A stretch of DNA of 17,537 nucleotides from Bacillota bacterium (GCA_023415335.1 JAEZLD010000143.1:1-17537), one strand, 5' to 3'. Positions 1 through 8,618 are shown, counted from the first letter of the stretch. Translations and numbers: made by a program. Notes: generated by a model from the sequence alone, not told the origin.

Positions 1-360
1 TTGAATCTTCCCTTCAAGCCAACACTTAAAAGGCCTGACCGTGACAATGCCATTGATGTATATATAAACGATGAGTATGGGGAGATGCTTTCGGAAGGTC
101 TTTGGGAAAACTATTTTACTGAAAAACCGAAGATACTGACCCATGAGATGAAAAAGTCCTACCTTTCAACTATAACAGGGGTGGCTTTGGGCTCTGATGC
201 CTTCTTCCCATTTGAGGACAACATAGAAAGAGCAAAGCTCAGTGGAGTATCCTACATTGCACAGCCAGGTGGTTCCATACGTGACGACCTTGTAATAGAC
301 TGCTGCAATAAATATAACATAGCCATGGCATTCACAGGAATGCGTTTATTCCATCATTAA
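1..360 (+). CDS. purH: AICAR transformylase, 3' part (5' end outside window)
   Basis: This is the C-terminal 119 residues of phosphoribosylaminoimidazolecarboxamide (AICAR) formyltransferase, which adds the last formyl carbon in purine synthesis using 10-formyl-THF. What I see: the family signature SDAFFPF-DNI at about residues 65-75, then IAQPGGSIRDD at about 86-96, and the terminal FTGMRLFHH. The frame is open at base 1, so the TTG there is only an internal Leu codon and the gene is cut by the window edge. The stretch before SDAFFPF (KILTHEMKK...TGVALG) and the LFHH end look, from memory, more like the roughly 390-residue standalone transformylase of some Clostridia than the roughly 510-residue bifunctional PurH/IMP cyclohydrolase; the missing N-terminal part would decide. 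It lies 16 bp before purD in the same operon. Confidence 0.9.
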   Translation: MNLPFKPTLKRPDRDNAIDVYINDEYGEMLSEGLWENYFTEKPKILTHEMKKSYLSTITGVALGSDAFFPFEDNIERAKLSGVSYIAQPGGSIRDDLVIDCCNKYNIAMAFTGMRLFHH

Positions 361-366
361 TACACT

Positions 367-371
367 GGAGG
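367..371 (+). promoter_or_regulatory. Ribosome binding site of purD
   Basis: GGAGG lies five bases before the ATG at 377, in the short gap after the purH stop codon, and fixes the purD start. Confidence 0.8.
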
Positions 372-376
372 TACGA

Positions 377-1651
377 ATGAAGGTATTGGTTGTAGGTGGC
401 GGAGGAAGAGAGCATGCCATCATTAAGAAGATAAAGGAAAATAAGGCTGTAGATGAGCTTTATGCCCTTCCGGGAAACGGAGGCATAGCAGCTGATGCAG
501 TGTGTGTAAACATAGAGGCAAAGGATATAGAGGGAATCGTAGGCTTTGCCATGGAAAAAAATATTGACTATGCTATTGTAGCACCAGATGACCCTCTGGT
601 GCTTGGAGCGGTTGATGCTCTTAAAGCAGCAGGGGTTCCCTGCTTTGGACCTGACAAGAAAGCGGCTATTATAGAGGGCAGCAAGGTGTTCTCTAAAAAC
701 CTTATGAAAAAGTACGGCATTCCTACTGCAGAATACCAGGTGTTTGAGAATCCTAAGGATGCCCTGGATTATCTGGAGAGTTCTCCTATCCCTGTTGTTA
801 TAAAGGCAGACGGACTTGCTCTGGGAAAGGGAGTTATAATAGCCCAGACACTTGAGGAGGCAAAAGAAGCAGTGTGCTCCATGATGGAGGATAAGGTATT
901 TGGGGAAAGCGGAAGCCATATTGTAATAGAGGAATTTCTCACAGGCCCTGAGGTATCGGTGCTGAGCTTTACAGATGGGACTACCCTAGTGCCTATGGTA
1001 TCCTCCATGGACCACAAGAGAGCCCTTGATGGAGATGAAGGCCCTAACACAGGCGGCATGGGTACCATAGCTCCTAACCCATACTATACAGAGAGTATAG
1101 CAAGGGAATGTATGGACACCATATTCCTTCCAACTATAAAGGCTATGAAGGAGGAGGGAAGGGAGTTCAGAGGCTGCCTTTACTTCGGACTTATGCTTAC
1201 CCCTAAGGGACCTAAGGTAATTGAATATAACTGCAGGTTCGGAGACCCTGAAACCCAGGTGGTGCTGCCACTTCTTGAGAGCGATCTGCTTAAGATTATG
1301 ATGGCCACAACTGAAGGAAAACTATCCCAAGTGGATGTGAAATTTAAGGCAGAGTGTGCCTGCTGCCTTGTTAAGGCTTCAAAGGGCTATCCGAAGAGGT
1401 ATGACAAGGGCTATGAGATAACCATACCTGACCAGCTAGATGCTCAGGTGTACATTGCAGGAGCAAAGCTTGATTCGGACAGGCTTGTGACCTCAGGAGG
1501 AAGGGTGCTTGGAGTTACTGCTACAGCCCCCACCTTGAAGGAAGCAATAGACAAAGCATATAAGGAAGGCTCAAGGGTACATTTTGATAACGAATATTAC
1601 CGCATGGACATAGGGAAGCGTGCATTAGCCGCAGCAAAGGGGGCAAAGTAA
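377..1651 (+). CDS. purD: Phosphoribosylamine--glycine ligase (GAR synthetase)
   Basis: Cytosolic ATP-grasp ligase that joins phosphoribosylamine and glycine to make GAR, with ATP hydrolysis, in de novo purine synthesis. The 424-residue product has the usual full length. Visible signatures: the N-terminal glycine loop VGGGGREHAI at about residues 6-15, the ATP-grasp part beginning near residue 100 (VFSKNLMKKYGIPTAEY), the lysine loop IKADGLALGKGV near 142-153, the PurD hallmark HKRALDGDEGPNTGGMG at 213-229, and the metal/nucleotide-binding EYNCRFGDPETQ near 290. It starts after a clear GGAGG site and its TAA stop directly abuts the purL ATG, so the two genes are almost certainly cotranscribed and translationally coupled. 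No frameshift or missing motif was seen. Confidence 0.98.
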   Translation: MKVLVVGGGGREHAIIKKIKENKAVDELYALPGNGGIAADAVCVNIEAKDIEGIVGFAMEKNIDYAIVAPDDPLVLGAVDALKAAGVPCFGPDKKAAIIEGSKVFSKNLMKKYGIPTAEYQVFENPKDALDYLESSPIPVVIKADGLALGKGVIIAQTLEEAKEAVCSMMEDKVFGESGSHIVIEEFLTGPEVSVLSFTDGTTLVPMVSSMDHKRALDGDEGPNTGGMGTIAPNPYYTESIARECMDTIFLPTIKAMKEEGREFRGCLYFGLMLTPKGPKVIEYNCRFGDPETQVVLPLLESDLLKIMMATTEGKLSQVDVKFKAECACCLVKASKGYPKRYDKGYEITIPDQLDAQVYIAGAKLDSDRLVTSGGRVLGVTATAPTLKEAIDKAYKEGSRVHFDNEYYRMDIGKRALAAAKGAK

Positions 1652-4600
1652 ATGGTATACAGGCTGTTTGTAGAAAAGAAGAGGCAGCTGGCAAATGAAG
1701 CATCAGCATTGGCAAATGATATAAGGTCACTGCTGCAGATAGATAGTCTTACAGACTTAAGGCTTTTAAATCGCTATGATGTGGAAAACATAGAGGAGGG
1801 GCTTTTTAATTACTGCAAGAGCACTGTTTTCTCAGAGCCACAGCTGGATATTATAAGTGATGAATTTAAGGACGAGACCGCTTTTGTATTTGCAGTGGAA
1901 TATCTTCCTGGCCAGTTTGATCAGAGGGCTGACTCTGCTGCACAGTGCATACAGATAATATCCCAGGGAGAGAGACCAACAGTACGCACTGCAAGGGTAT
2001 ACGCTCTTTATGGCAGCTTGACTTGCGAGGAAATAGATAAAATAAAGGCATATGTAATCAACCCGGTAGAGGCAAGAGAAGCAAGCCTTTCAAAACCACC
2101 AACTCTTGCTACAGATTACAATATACCAGCTGAGGTAGAAACGCTGGACGGGTTCATTGGACTTGATGAGTCAGGGCTTAAAGGCTTCATTGACAGCTTC
2201 GGCCTTGCCATGGACTATGATGATATAAGGTTCTGCCAGGAATATTTTAAGGGGGAGAAAAGGAATCCTACCATAACAGAGGTGCGTATGATAGACACTT
2301 ACTGGTCAGACCATTGCAGGCATACCACCTTTAATACCACCATTGATTCTGTAAGCTTTCAGGACAAGCTTCTCCAGGCGGCTTGGCAGAAATATAAGGA
2401 CACCAGGGAATCCTTAAACAGGAAAAAGCCTATGAACCTCATGGACATCGCTACCCTGGCAGCTAAATATTTAAAGAAGAACGGACAGCTTGATAAGCTG
2501 GATGAATCTGAAGAGATAAATGCATGTACAGTTAAGATAAAGGTGGATGCAGATGGGAAGCAGGAGGACTGGCTGCTTTTATTTAAGAATGAGACCCACA
2601 ACCACCCAACAGAAATTGAGCCCTTTGGAGGAGCTGCAACCTGCATAGGAGGAGCCATAAGGGATCCCCTGTCAGGACGTTCCTATGTTTATGCTGCCAT
2701 GAGGGTAACCGGTGCTGCAGATCCCCTTAAGAGCGTTAGCGAAACCCTTCCAGGAAAGCTTCCCCAGAGGAAGATAGTTACCACAGCTGCAGCAGGATAC
2801 TCCTCCTATGGCAACCAGATAGGGCTTGCCACAGGACAGGTAGATGAGCTTTATCATGATGGTTATGCAGCAAAGCGTATGGAAATAGGGGCTGTTCTCG
2901 GTGCTGCCCCTGCAGAAAACGTACGCAGGGAGAGGCCTGTAGAGGGAGATGTAGTAATACTTCTGGGAGGAAGGACAGGCCGTGACGGCTGCGGAGGAGC
3001 TACAGGCTCCTCCAAGTCACACACACTTGAATCTCTTGAAGAGTGCGGTGCTGAGGTGCAGAAGGGAAATGCTCCTGAGGAGAGAAAGCTTCAGAGGCTT
3101 TTCAGAAACGGAGATGCCTGCCGCCTTATAAAGCGCTGCAATGATTTTGGAGCAGGCGGGGTTTCTGTTGCTATAGGGGAGCTTGCTGATGGGCTTGAGA
3201 TTAACCTTAATGCGGTTACCAAGAAGTATGACGGACTTGATGGAACAGAGCTTGCCATAAGTGAGTCCCAGGAGAGGATGGCTGTTGTGGTTGCAGCTGG
3301 GGATGCTGACAAGTTCCTGAAGCTTGCTGAGAGTGAGAACCTTGAGGCTAACATAGTGGCAAGGATATCTGCCAATCCAAGGCTTATAATGCATTGGAAT
3401 GGGAAGGCCATAGTTGATATATCCCGTGAATTCCTGGATTCCAACGGTGCAGAAAAGCACATTTCCATAGAAGCACGCCCTGGTGAGGACTATGAGAAAA
3501 AGGTTGAAGGAAGCTTTAAGAAGCAGTATATGAGTCTGGCTTCTGACCTTAACGTATGCTCCAAGAGGGGACTGTCAGAGAGGTTTGACTCCACCATAGG
3601 AGCTGGCACTGTGCTCATGCCCTTTGGAGGCAAGAACCAGCAGACTCCTATACAGGCAATGGTGCATAAGCTGCCTTTGGAAACTAAGAAAACAAGCACC
3701 TGCTCACTTATGGCATGGGGCTATAACCCATATGTAATGGAAAAGAGCCCGTACCATGGAGCATATCTGGCGGTGGTAGAGTCAGTATCAAAGCTTATTG
3801 CTACAGGAGCAGAATTCAAAGATGTATATCTTACCTTCCAGGAGTACTTCCCCAAGCCGGGTAAGGACGGAAAGCGGTGGGGAGACCCATTATGTGCTCT
3901 TCTGGGAGCATTTAAGGCCCAGATGGATTTGGGTATAGGTGCTATTGGAGGAAAGGATTCCATGAGCGGAACCTTTGAAAAACTGGACGTTCCCCCTACA
4001 TTGGTATCCTTTGCAGTTACAACGGATAAGGTTCAAAACATAGTATCACCTGAGTTTAAGGCATCAAACCATAAGGTTGTTATGCTGAAGCCAGAGTATG
4101 ATGGCAATAAACTCCCAAAGGCAGGGAGCCTGAAGGGTGTATATGATAAGGCAGCAAAGCTCTTAAGGTCAGGTAAAGCCTGCTCAGCCTATACTCCAGG
4201 CTATGGCGGCGCAGCAGAAGCTGTAATGAAGATGTGCTTTGGAAACTCCACAGGCTTTGAATATGATAAGAACCTTACCTTAGATGATATATTTGGATAC
4301 AATTATGGATCCATAATACTTGAGCTTATAGGGAATTCTAACGAGGAGGGTGTAACCCTTGGAGTTACGACTGAAAGCGAGGCTATAGTGCTTGGAAGCG
4401 ACACAATCAAGCTAAGTGAGCTTCTGGAGACTTACGAAAGCAAGCTTGAGAGCGTGTACCCTTGCAACATAAAGACCAATAATAAGAGTATAAAGAAGTT
4501 CTCATATGCTGCAAAGAGCTATCCATCCCCTGCTATAAGGGTTGCTAAGCCAAAGGTGCTTATACCGGTATTCCCAGGTACCAATTGCGAATATGATGCT

Positions 4601-5344
4601 GCAAGGGTTATGACCTGGGCAGGGGCAGAGCCTGAGATGGTGGTTATAAACAACCTGACAGCCAGCGGTATATCAAAGAGCATTGAATACTTTACAAACC
4701 AGATGAAGAATACTCAGATGGTATTCATACCAGGAGGCTTCTCAGGAGGGGATGAGCCCGACGGCTCAGCTAAGTTCATTACAGCTTTCTTCCGCAATGC
4801 CTCCGTTAAGGAGGAGGTAACAAGGCTGCTTGAGCAGAGGGATGGCCTTATGCTTGGAATATGCAATGGCTTCCAGGCCCTTATAAAGCTTGGACTTGTG
4901 CCATATGGAAGGATAATTGACACTGACGAAAGCTGCCCGACCCTTACCTTCAACACCATAGGACGCCACCAGTCCAGAATAGTGCGCACAAGGATTTCCT
5001 CAAATAAATCCCCATGGCTTGCAAACACCAATGTGGGCGATGTATATAATGTGGCTATATCCCATGGAGAGGGAAGGTTCCTTGCAAGCAAAGAACTTAT
5101 AAAGCAGCTGTCTGAGAACGGACAGATTGCCACACAGTATGTTGATATGGATGGAAATCCGACTGATGACATACACTTCAATCCAAACGATTCAGTATAC
5201 GCCATAGAGGGAATTACCTCACCCGATGGAAGGGTATTTGGCAAAATGGGGCATACTGAGAGGATAGGAAACGGGCTGTATGTGAACGTGCTTGGAAAGT
5301 ATGACATGGGCATGTTTGAAGCAGCAGTAAAATATTTTAAATAA
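1652..5344 (+). CDS. purL: Phosphoribosylformylglycinamidine synthase, single chain with fused glutaminase
   Basis: Converts FGAR, glutamine and ATP to FGAM in de novo purine synthesis. The 1230-residue product is the one-polypeptide form in which the synthetase and the PurQ-like glutaminase are fused, as known in Clostridia and Proteobacteria, rather than the PurS/PurL/PurQ set. Visible parts: an N-terminal PurS-like region, the linker motif WSDHCRH at 218-224, the ATP/FGAR-binding HNHPTEIEPFGGAATCIGG from residue 316, a second AIRS-like half with IGGKDSMSGT near 770, and a class I glutaminase domain from about residue 966. The glutaminase triad is intact: nucleophile Cys1071 in GICNGFQ, and His1201/Glu1203 in GHTER. 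The ATG at 1652 follows the purD stop with no gap; AAAGGGGGC inside the purD end serves as ribosome binding site. It is the last gene of the operon. Confidence 0.98.
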   Translation: MVYRLFVEKKRQLANEASALANDIRSLLQIDSLTDLRLLNRYDVENIEEGLFNYCKSTVFSEPQLDIISDEFKDETAFVFAVEYLPGQFDQRADSAAQCIQIISQGERPTVRTARVYALYGSLTCEEIDKIKAYVINPVEAREASLSKPPTLATDYNIPAEVETLDGFIGLDESGLKGFIDSFGLAMDYDDIRFCQEYFKGEKRNPTITEVRMIDTYWSDHCRHTTFNTTIDSVSFQDKLLQAAWQKYKDTRESLNRKKPMNLMDIATLAAKYLKKNGQLDKLDESEEINACTVKIKVDADGKQEDWLLLFKNETHNHPTEIEPFGGAATCIGGAIRDPLSGRSYVYAAMRVTGAADPLKSVSETLPGKLPQRKIVTTAAAGYSSYGNQIGLATGQVDELYHDGYAAKRMEIGAVLGAAPAENVRRERPVEGDVVILLGGRTGRDGCGGATGSSKSHTLESLEECGAEVQKGNAPEERKLQRLFRNGDACRLIKRCNDFGAGGVSVAIGELADGLEINLNAVTKKYDGLDGTELAISESQERMAVVVAAGDADKFLKLAESENLEANIVARISANPRLIMHWNGKAIVDISREFLDSNGAEKHISIEARPGEDYEKKVEGSFKKQYMSLASDLNVCSKRGLSERFDSTIGAGTVLMPFGGKNQQTPIQAMVHKLPLETKKTSTCSLMAWGYNPYVMEKSPYHGAYLAVVESVSKLIATGAEFKDVYLTFQEYFPKPGKDGKRWGDPLCALLGAFKAQMDLGIGAIGGKDSMSGTFEKLDVPPTLVSFAVTTDKVQNIVSPEFKASNHKVVMLKPEYDGNKLPKAGSLKGVYDKAAKLLRSGKACSAYTPGYGGAAEAVMKMCFGNSTGFEYDKNLTLDDIFGYNYGSIILELIGNSNEEGVTLGVTTESEAIVLGSDTIKLSELLETYESKLESVYPCNIKTNNKSIKKFSYAAKSYPSPAIRVAKPKVLIPVFPGTNCEYDAARVMTWAGAEPEMVVINNLTASGISKSIEYFTNQMKNTQMVFIPGGFSGGDEPDGSAKFITAFFRNASVKEEVTRLLEQRDGLMLGICNGFQALIKLGLVPYGRIIDTDESCPTLTFNTIGRHQSRIVRTRISSNKSPWLANTNVGDVYNVAISHGEGRFLASKELIKQLSENGQIATQYVDMDGNPTDDIHFNPNDSVYAIEGITSPDGRVFGKMGHTERIGNGLYVNVLGKYDMGMFEAAVKYFK

Positions 5345-5359
5345 ACTATGCTATATAAG

Positions 5360-5398
5360 AGGCTATCACATTGACTAAAAATCATTATGTGATAGCCT
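5360..5398 (+). terminator. Hairpin terminator of the purine operon
   Basis: A 12-bp perfect stem (5360-5371 with 5387-5398, core GGCTATCACA/TGTGATAGCC) closes a 15-base loop and is followed by a short T-rich stretch (TTCTTCT). It begins 15 bases after the purL stop, so it ends the pur transcript. Confidence 0.8.
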
Positions 5399-5497
5399 TC
5401 TTCTGTAGGCGTGAAAACATTGCTTGATTATAAGCTCCCACCCAAAAACACCTTACCTTTAAAACTGCCGAGTTAGCAATGACTTAATACGATAGCT

Positions 5498-5513
5498 CCT
5501 TTTATGTAAAAGG
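5498..5513. repeat. Small inverted repeat upstream of pepV promoter
   Basis: CCTTTT-ATGT-AAAAGG is a perfect 6-bp inverted repeat ending 25 bp before the -10 element of pepV, i.e. just upstream of where a -35 would lie. It could be an operator, but a 6-bp palindrome in AT-rich DNA can arise by chance. Confidence 0.25.
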
Positions 5514-5534
5514 GTACCATGGAGAAATAATGAG

Positions 5535-5543
5535 TGTTATAAT
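5535..5543 (+). promoter_or_regulatory. Extended -10 promoter of pepV
   Basis: TGTTATAAT is a perfect extended -10 element (TGnTATAAT). No good -35 hexamer lies 16-18 bp upstream, which is usual for extended -10 promoters. It sits after the pur terminator and gives a leader of about 40 bases, so pepV is probably transcribed on its own. Confidence 0.55.
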
Positions 5544-5575
5544 ACCATATAGGTAATATTTATATATCTTAGCAC

Positions 5576-5581
5576 GGGAGG
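5576..5581 (+). promoter_or_regulatory. Ribosome binding site of pepV
   Basis: GGGAGG lies ten bases before the ATG at 5592. A nearer ATG at 5585 is out of frame and runs quickly into a stop, so 5592 is the start. Confidence 0.7.
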
Positions 5582-5591
5582 TTTATGCTAT

Positions 5592-6986
5592 ATGGAAATA
5601 AAAGAATATTTAAATCAAAATCTATCCAATATGACTGAGGACATAAAGAAGCTTATAAGAATTGACAGCACAAAGGGAGAGGCAAAGGAAGGAATGCCTT
5701 ATGGTGAGGGTCCTGCCATGGCTTTGGCAGAGGCAGAAAAAATAGCAGCGGCCATGGGGTTCAAAACCAGGAACTATGCAAACCACGTAATAGCCATAGA
5801 CCTGAACGACAAGGAAACCCAGCTGGACATACTTGCCCACATGGATGTGGTTCCTGCAGGAGATGGCTGGACAATTACCACTCCATTTGAGCCCAAGGTT
5901 GTAGATAACAAGCTATACGGAAGAGGTGCTATGGACGATAAGGGACCTGCTATAGCAGCACTTTATGCCATGAAGGCTATAAAGGACCTTAATATACCTG
6001 TAGGAAAGAATGTAAGGCTTATACTGGGTGCAGATGAGGAGTGCGGAAGCGGAGATTTAAAATACTACTACAGCATAGAAAAGGAAGCGCCTATGTCAGT
6101 ATCACCCGACGCCGATTTTCCTGTTATAAATATAGAAAAGGGCAGCCTTGGTGGAAGGATAACTGCCAGCTTTAAGGATGAAGGCCTATCCTCAGGTATA
6201 TACAGGATATGGGGCGGAGAAAAATCAAACGTTATTCCTGGAAAGGCCTTTGCCCAGGTTTATGGAATATCAAAAGACCAGGTAGAGGAAATATGTGAAA
6301 GGGAGAAAGAGGCTACAGGCCTTGAATATAAGGTAGAGGAAAAGGCACACTTTATACTCATATCAGTCTTTGGAAAGACTGGACATGCTGCTTCACCAGC
6401 AAGTGCCAGCAATGCAGTTACAGGAATAATAAGCCTCATATCAAAGCTTCCTCTAGAAGAAGGTGAAGGTTTTAAAAGCGTAAGGAGCCTTTCAAGACTT
6501 TTCCCTCATGGGGACTGGAGGGGAGTAGCTGCAGGTGTAAGCCAGGAGGATGAAATTTCAGGAATACTTACCATATGCCTGAACATCATTGAGTTTGGCA
6601 ATGGACAGCTTGCAGGAACCTTCGATTCAAGATGCCCAATCTGTGCTAATGAGGACAATATGAGAAACGTTCTTGAAAAGAGCTGTGAGAAGCTTGGACT
6701 CAAACTTGAAGCAGGGAAAATGAACGAGCCACATTACGTTCCTGCAGATTCTCCACTGGTTAAGGAGCTCCTTGAATGCTATGAGGAGGTAACAGGACAG
6801 AAGGGTGAGGCCATTGCCATAGGGGGAGGTACCTATGTACATCACCTTGAAAATGGGGTAGCCTTTGGCCCTGAAATGCCAGGCGTGGACTACAGAATTC
6901 ACGGACCAAACGAATTTGCAGGGTTAGATGACCTGCTGCTTTGTGCAGAGGTATATGCAAAGGCAATAATGAGACTTTGCAAGTAA
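5592..6986 (+). CDS. pepV: Dipeptidase PepV, M20 family
   Basis: A cytosolic metal-dependent dipeptidase (PepV/Sapep type of the M20 family) that splits dipeptides with a free N-terminus and so frees amino acids. The 464-residue length is typical. The catalytic set is complete: metal His83 and Asp85 in AHMDVVP, Asp115 in GRGAMDDKGP (bridging metal ligand), the acid pair Glu149-Glu150 in ADEECGSGD (general base and metal ligand), and His437 in RIHGPNEFAGLDDL. The insert between the halves carries the GGEKSNVIPGKA segment and the lid-domain GKTGHAASPASASNA motif found in PepV. The gene stands alone between terminators. It is a housekeeping-type enzyme, but it fits the amino-acid-catabolic genes nearby. 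Substrate range cannot be read from the sequence. Confidence 0.95.
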   Translation: MEIKEYLNQNLSNMTEDIKKLIRIDSTKGEAKEGMPYGEGPAMALAEAEKIAAAMGFKTRNYANHVIAIDLNDKETQLDILAHMDVVPAGDGWTITTPFEPKVVDNKLYGRGAMDDKGPAIAALYAMKAIKDLNIPVGKNVRLILGADEECGSGDLKYYYSIEKEAPMSVSPDADFPVINIEKGSLGGRITASFKDEGLSSGIYRIWGGEKSNVIPGKAFAQVYGISKDQVEEICEREKEATGLEYKVEEKAHFILISVFGKTGHAASPASASNAVTGIISLISKLPLEEGEGFKSVRSLSRLFPHGDWRGVAAGVSQEDEISGILTICLNIIEFGNGQLAGTFDSRCPICANEDNMRNVLEKSCEKLGLKLEAGKMNEPHYVPADSPLVKELLECYEEVTGQKGEAIAIGGGTYVHHLENGVAFGPEMPGVDYRIHGPNEFAGLDDLLLCAEVYAKAIMRLCK

Positions 6987-7002
6987 AGTAAGATAAAAAA
7001 GT

Positions 7003-7036
7003 GTGCCTGCGGATACTTTAACGTATCTGCAGGCAC
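7003..7036. terminator. Bidirectional terminator between pepV and the AraC gene
   Basis: A 14-bp stem (7003-7016 with 7023-7036; one G-T wobble) has a 6-base loop. On the plus strand it is followed by ATTTATTTT, and on the minus strand by CTTTTTTATCTT, so it can stop both pepV and the convergent regulator gene that ends at 7045. Confidence 0.88.
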
Positions 7037-7044
7037 ATTTATTT

Positions 7045-8289
7045 TCAATAGGTTGTCTGCTGTAGGGTTATGGTTTCCCTGAACTTACTTGGGGTCATAA
7101 CCTTCAGCCTTAAAAAGTTTCGTGTAAAGGTTTTGCTTGTATTGTAACCCACCTCTATGGCGATGTCAGTAATGCTTTTATCGGTTTCTAAAAGCAGCTT
7201 ACAGGCATTGTTTATGCGCACAGAGTTCAGGAAATCATCGAAGTTTTTTTCAACCTGGTATAGGAAAATGTGGTTAAGCTCGTCTACGCTTATTTGGAAC
7301 TGTTCGGCCACAAGCTTGGCCTTAAGAGACTCGCTATAGCTTCTGTATATGTAGTTTATTATGCTATAGGCCTTACGGCTTTCCTTTATATTGCATATTT
7401 CTCCTGCCTTCTGGTAGGTTTTCCTGTATTCATTGGCCCTCATGCCAACCCTTGATAGGAACACCTTGGAAATATGGGAGGCATCAACATAACCCAGTAT
7501 TTCCGACAGCTCGTCTAGTGTAAAGTCTGTATACAGCAGGAAGCTTATGGTTTTGCCTATACGCATCTCATTTAACAGGTCAAAAAAGGATAGTCCTGTA
7601 ACCTGGGTAATGTACTGGCTTATGGAGGATTCACTCATGTAGAATATCCTTGACAGCATTTTTAAGGTTAGCTTTTCGCTTAAGTGGTTGTACATATATG
7701 ATAGTATATCTGCTCTGTGTATCTCCTTATCTGAGGGCTCATTTCCGTAAGAGCCCTGTACCTTCCTTGAGAAGTACACCAAAAGCTGTACCATAAGGCT
7801 GGCAATGTATGTGTTTTTAAAGGGCTTATGGGTACCTGTCTGAAGGGTGGACTCCACGCCGACCTCATCCTTCAGGGTAGAAAGGATATGCTTTACCTGT
7901 AGGCATTCGCTGTTGTCTAAGTATACAACAGGACTTTGGGACAGGCTTTTAAAAAGCAGCTGGGAATCGTCTTCGGTGCATAGGGATTTGATTATATAGT
8001 TAATGTATTCGAAGTGGTACGCCACTATAGAATACTGCAGAGGCTTTGTGACCTCAATAATTTCGCTTATATGCCACGGAAGTATTGCAACAAAGGCTCC
8101 AGGACAGAGCCTGTATTCCTTTGATTGTATGAGTACCTTTCCCTCCCCGTTGTTAATAAGCCAGAAGCGTGCTGCCTGATGTATAAGGGGGGTTGTTTTG
8201 TCTTCTATTGTTTCAAGATTATAGCTGCATAGCTTGCTGGGATTCAGCCTTGAGGATCCGCCCTCCTGCATTTGTATAGTGTTAACCAT
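7045..8289 (-). CDS. AraC-family regulator with two tandem AraC DNA-binding domains
   Basis: A 414-residue transcription regulator. Residues about 35-120 look like the cupin-type sensor half of AraC proteins (RFWLINNGEGKVLIQ..., CPGAFVAILPWHISEII). Residues about 193-291 form a complete AraC DNA-binding domain: two helix-turn-helix units, the second in TLDELSEILGYVDASHISKVF with RANEYRK at its end. Residues about 306-406 form a second AraC domain, with DIAIEVGYNTSKTFTRNF and TPSKFRET as its signature. Most AraC proteins have one such domain in roughly 300 residues, so this duplication explains the extra length. The start is set by AGGAG (8298-8302 on the minus strand) eight bases upstream. 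It is divergent from the LOR/SDH gene, the most likely target; the effector is unknown but an amino acid is plausible. Confidence 0.88.
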   Translation of the reverse strand: MVNTIQMQEGGSSRLNPSKLCSYNLETIEDKTTPLIHQAARFWLINNGEGKVLIQSKEYRLCPGAFVAILPWHISEIIEVTKPLQYSIVAYHFEYINYIIKSLCTEDDSQLLFKSLSQSPVVYLDNSECLQVKHILSTLKDEVGVESTLQTGTHKPFKNTYIASLMVQLLVYFSRKVQGSYGNEPSDKEIHRADILSYMYNHLSEKLTLKMLSRIFYMSESSISQYITQVTGLSFFDLLNEMRIGKTISFLLYTDFTLDELSEILGYVDASHISKVFLSRVGMRANEYRKTYQKAGEICNIKESRKAYSIINYIYRSYSESLKAKLVAEQFQISVDELNHIFLYQVEKNFDDFLNSVRINNACKLLLETDKSITDIAIEVGYNTSKTFTRNFLRLKVMTPSKFRETITLQQTTY

Positions 8290-8315
8290 GCCTCCAGCTC
8301 CTTTACATATAGTTT

Positions 8316-8344
8316 CTTATAGCCGGCTCTCTTCAATATGTTAA
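8316..8344 (-). promoter_or_regulatory. Promoter of the AraC-type regulator gene
   Basis: Read on the minus strand, TTAACA (8339-8344) and TATAAG (8316-8321) are separated by exactly 17 bp; each matches the sigma-A consensus at five of six bases. Transcription would begin near 8309, some 20 bases before the start codon. Confidence 0.55.
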
Positions 8345-8433
8345 TACAATTATAATACTTCAGGAGGGCAACTTCCATGAAAAATATAGCAGATTAATGC
8401 GAAATTTCTCTCTCAAGATGCATGCTCATATAG

Positions 8434-8447
8434 CGTGGGTTACCACG
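8434..8447. repeat. Palindrome, possible operator
   Basis: CGTGG-GTTA-CCACG is a perfect 5-bp inverted repeat in the divergent intergenic region. Its GC content stands out from the AT-rich surroundings. It has no following T-run and no gene before it, so it is more likely a protein-binding site than a terminator. Confidence 0.35.
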
Positions 8448-8456
8448 TCCCCTGGA

Positions 8457-8469
8457 AAGCTCAGAGCTT
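8457..8469. repeat. Palindrome AAGCTC-A-GAGCTT, possible operator
   Basis: A perfect 6-bp inverted repeat around a central A, nine bases after the first palindrome and about 110 bp upstream of the -10 of the plus-strand enzyme gene. The pair could be the binding site of the divergent AraC-type regulator. This is inferred from position and symmetry only. Confidence 0.35.
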
Positions 8470-8579
8470 GGTATATGTACTGCCAGAATTGAATATATAG
8501 TACACTTGAGTCAGTAAACTAAAAGTTTAAATACAAGAAAATTGTCGTAATAGGTCCCTCTGAAAAAAAGGATATTCTG

Positions 8580-8585
8580 TATAAT
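8580..8585 (+). promoter_or_regulatory. -10 element of the LOR/SDH gene, weak -35
   Basis: TATAAT is a perfect -10 hexamer 33 bases before the start codon. The sequence 16-18 bp upstream (around CCTCTGA) is a poor -35, as expected for a promoter that needs an activator such as an AraC protein. GAGAGG at 8606-8611 is the ribosome binding site for the ATG at 8619. Confidence 0.5.
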
Positions 8586-8618
8586 AATATATATACATAA
8601 AAAAAGAGAGGTTTTATT

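Noticed and set aside
332..919. Minus-strand open frame of 195 codons opposite purD
   Set aside because: Overlaps the conserved purD sequence, has a low-complexity Leu/Cys/Tyr-rich translation and no supporting start signals.
1652..5344. purL as an unusual gene fusion
   Set aside because: The single-chain synthetase-glutaminase form is well known, including in Clostridia, and all catalytic residues are present.
4714..5385. Long minus-strand open frame (223 codons) opposite the end of purL
   Set aside because: It lies fully over the conserved glutaminase domain of purL and its translation has no recognisable domain; it is a shadow of purL codon use.
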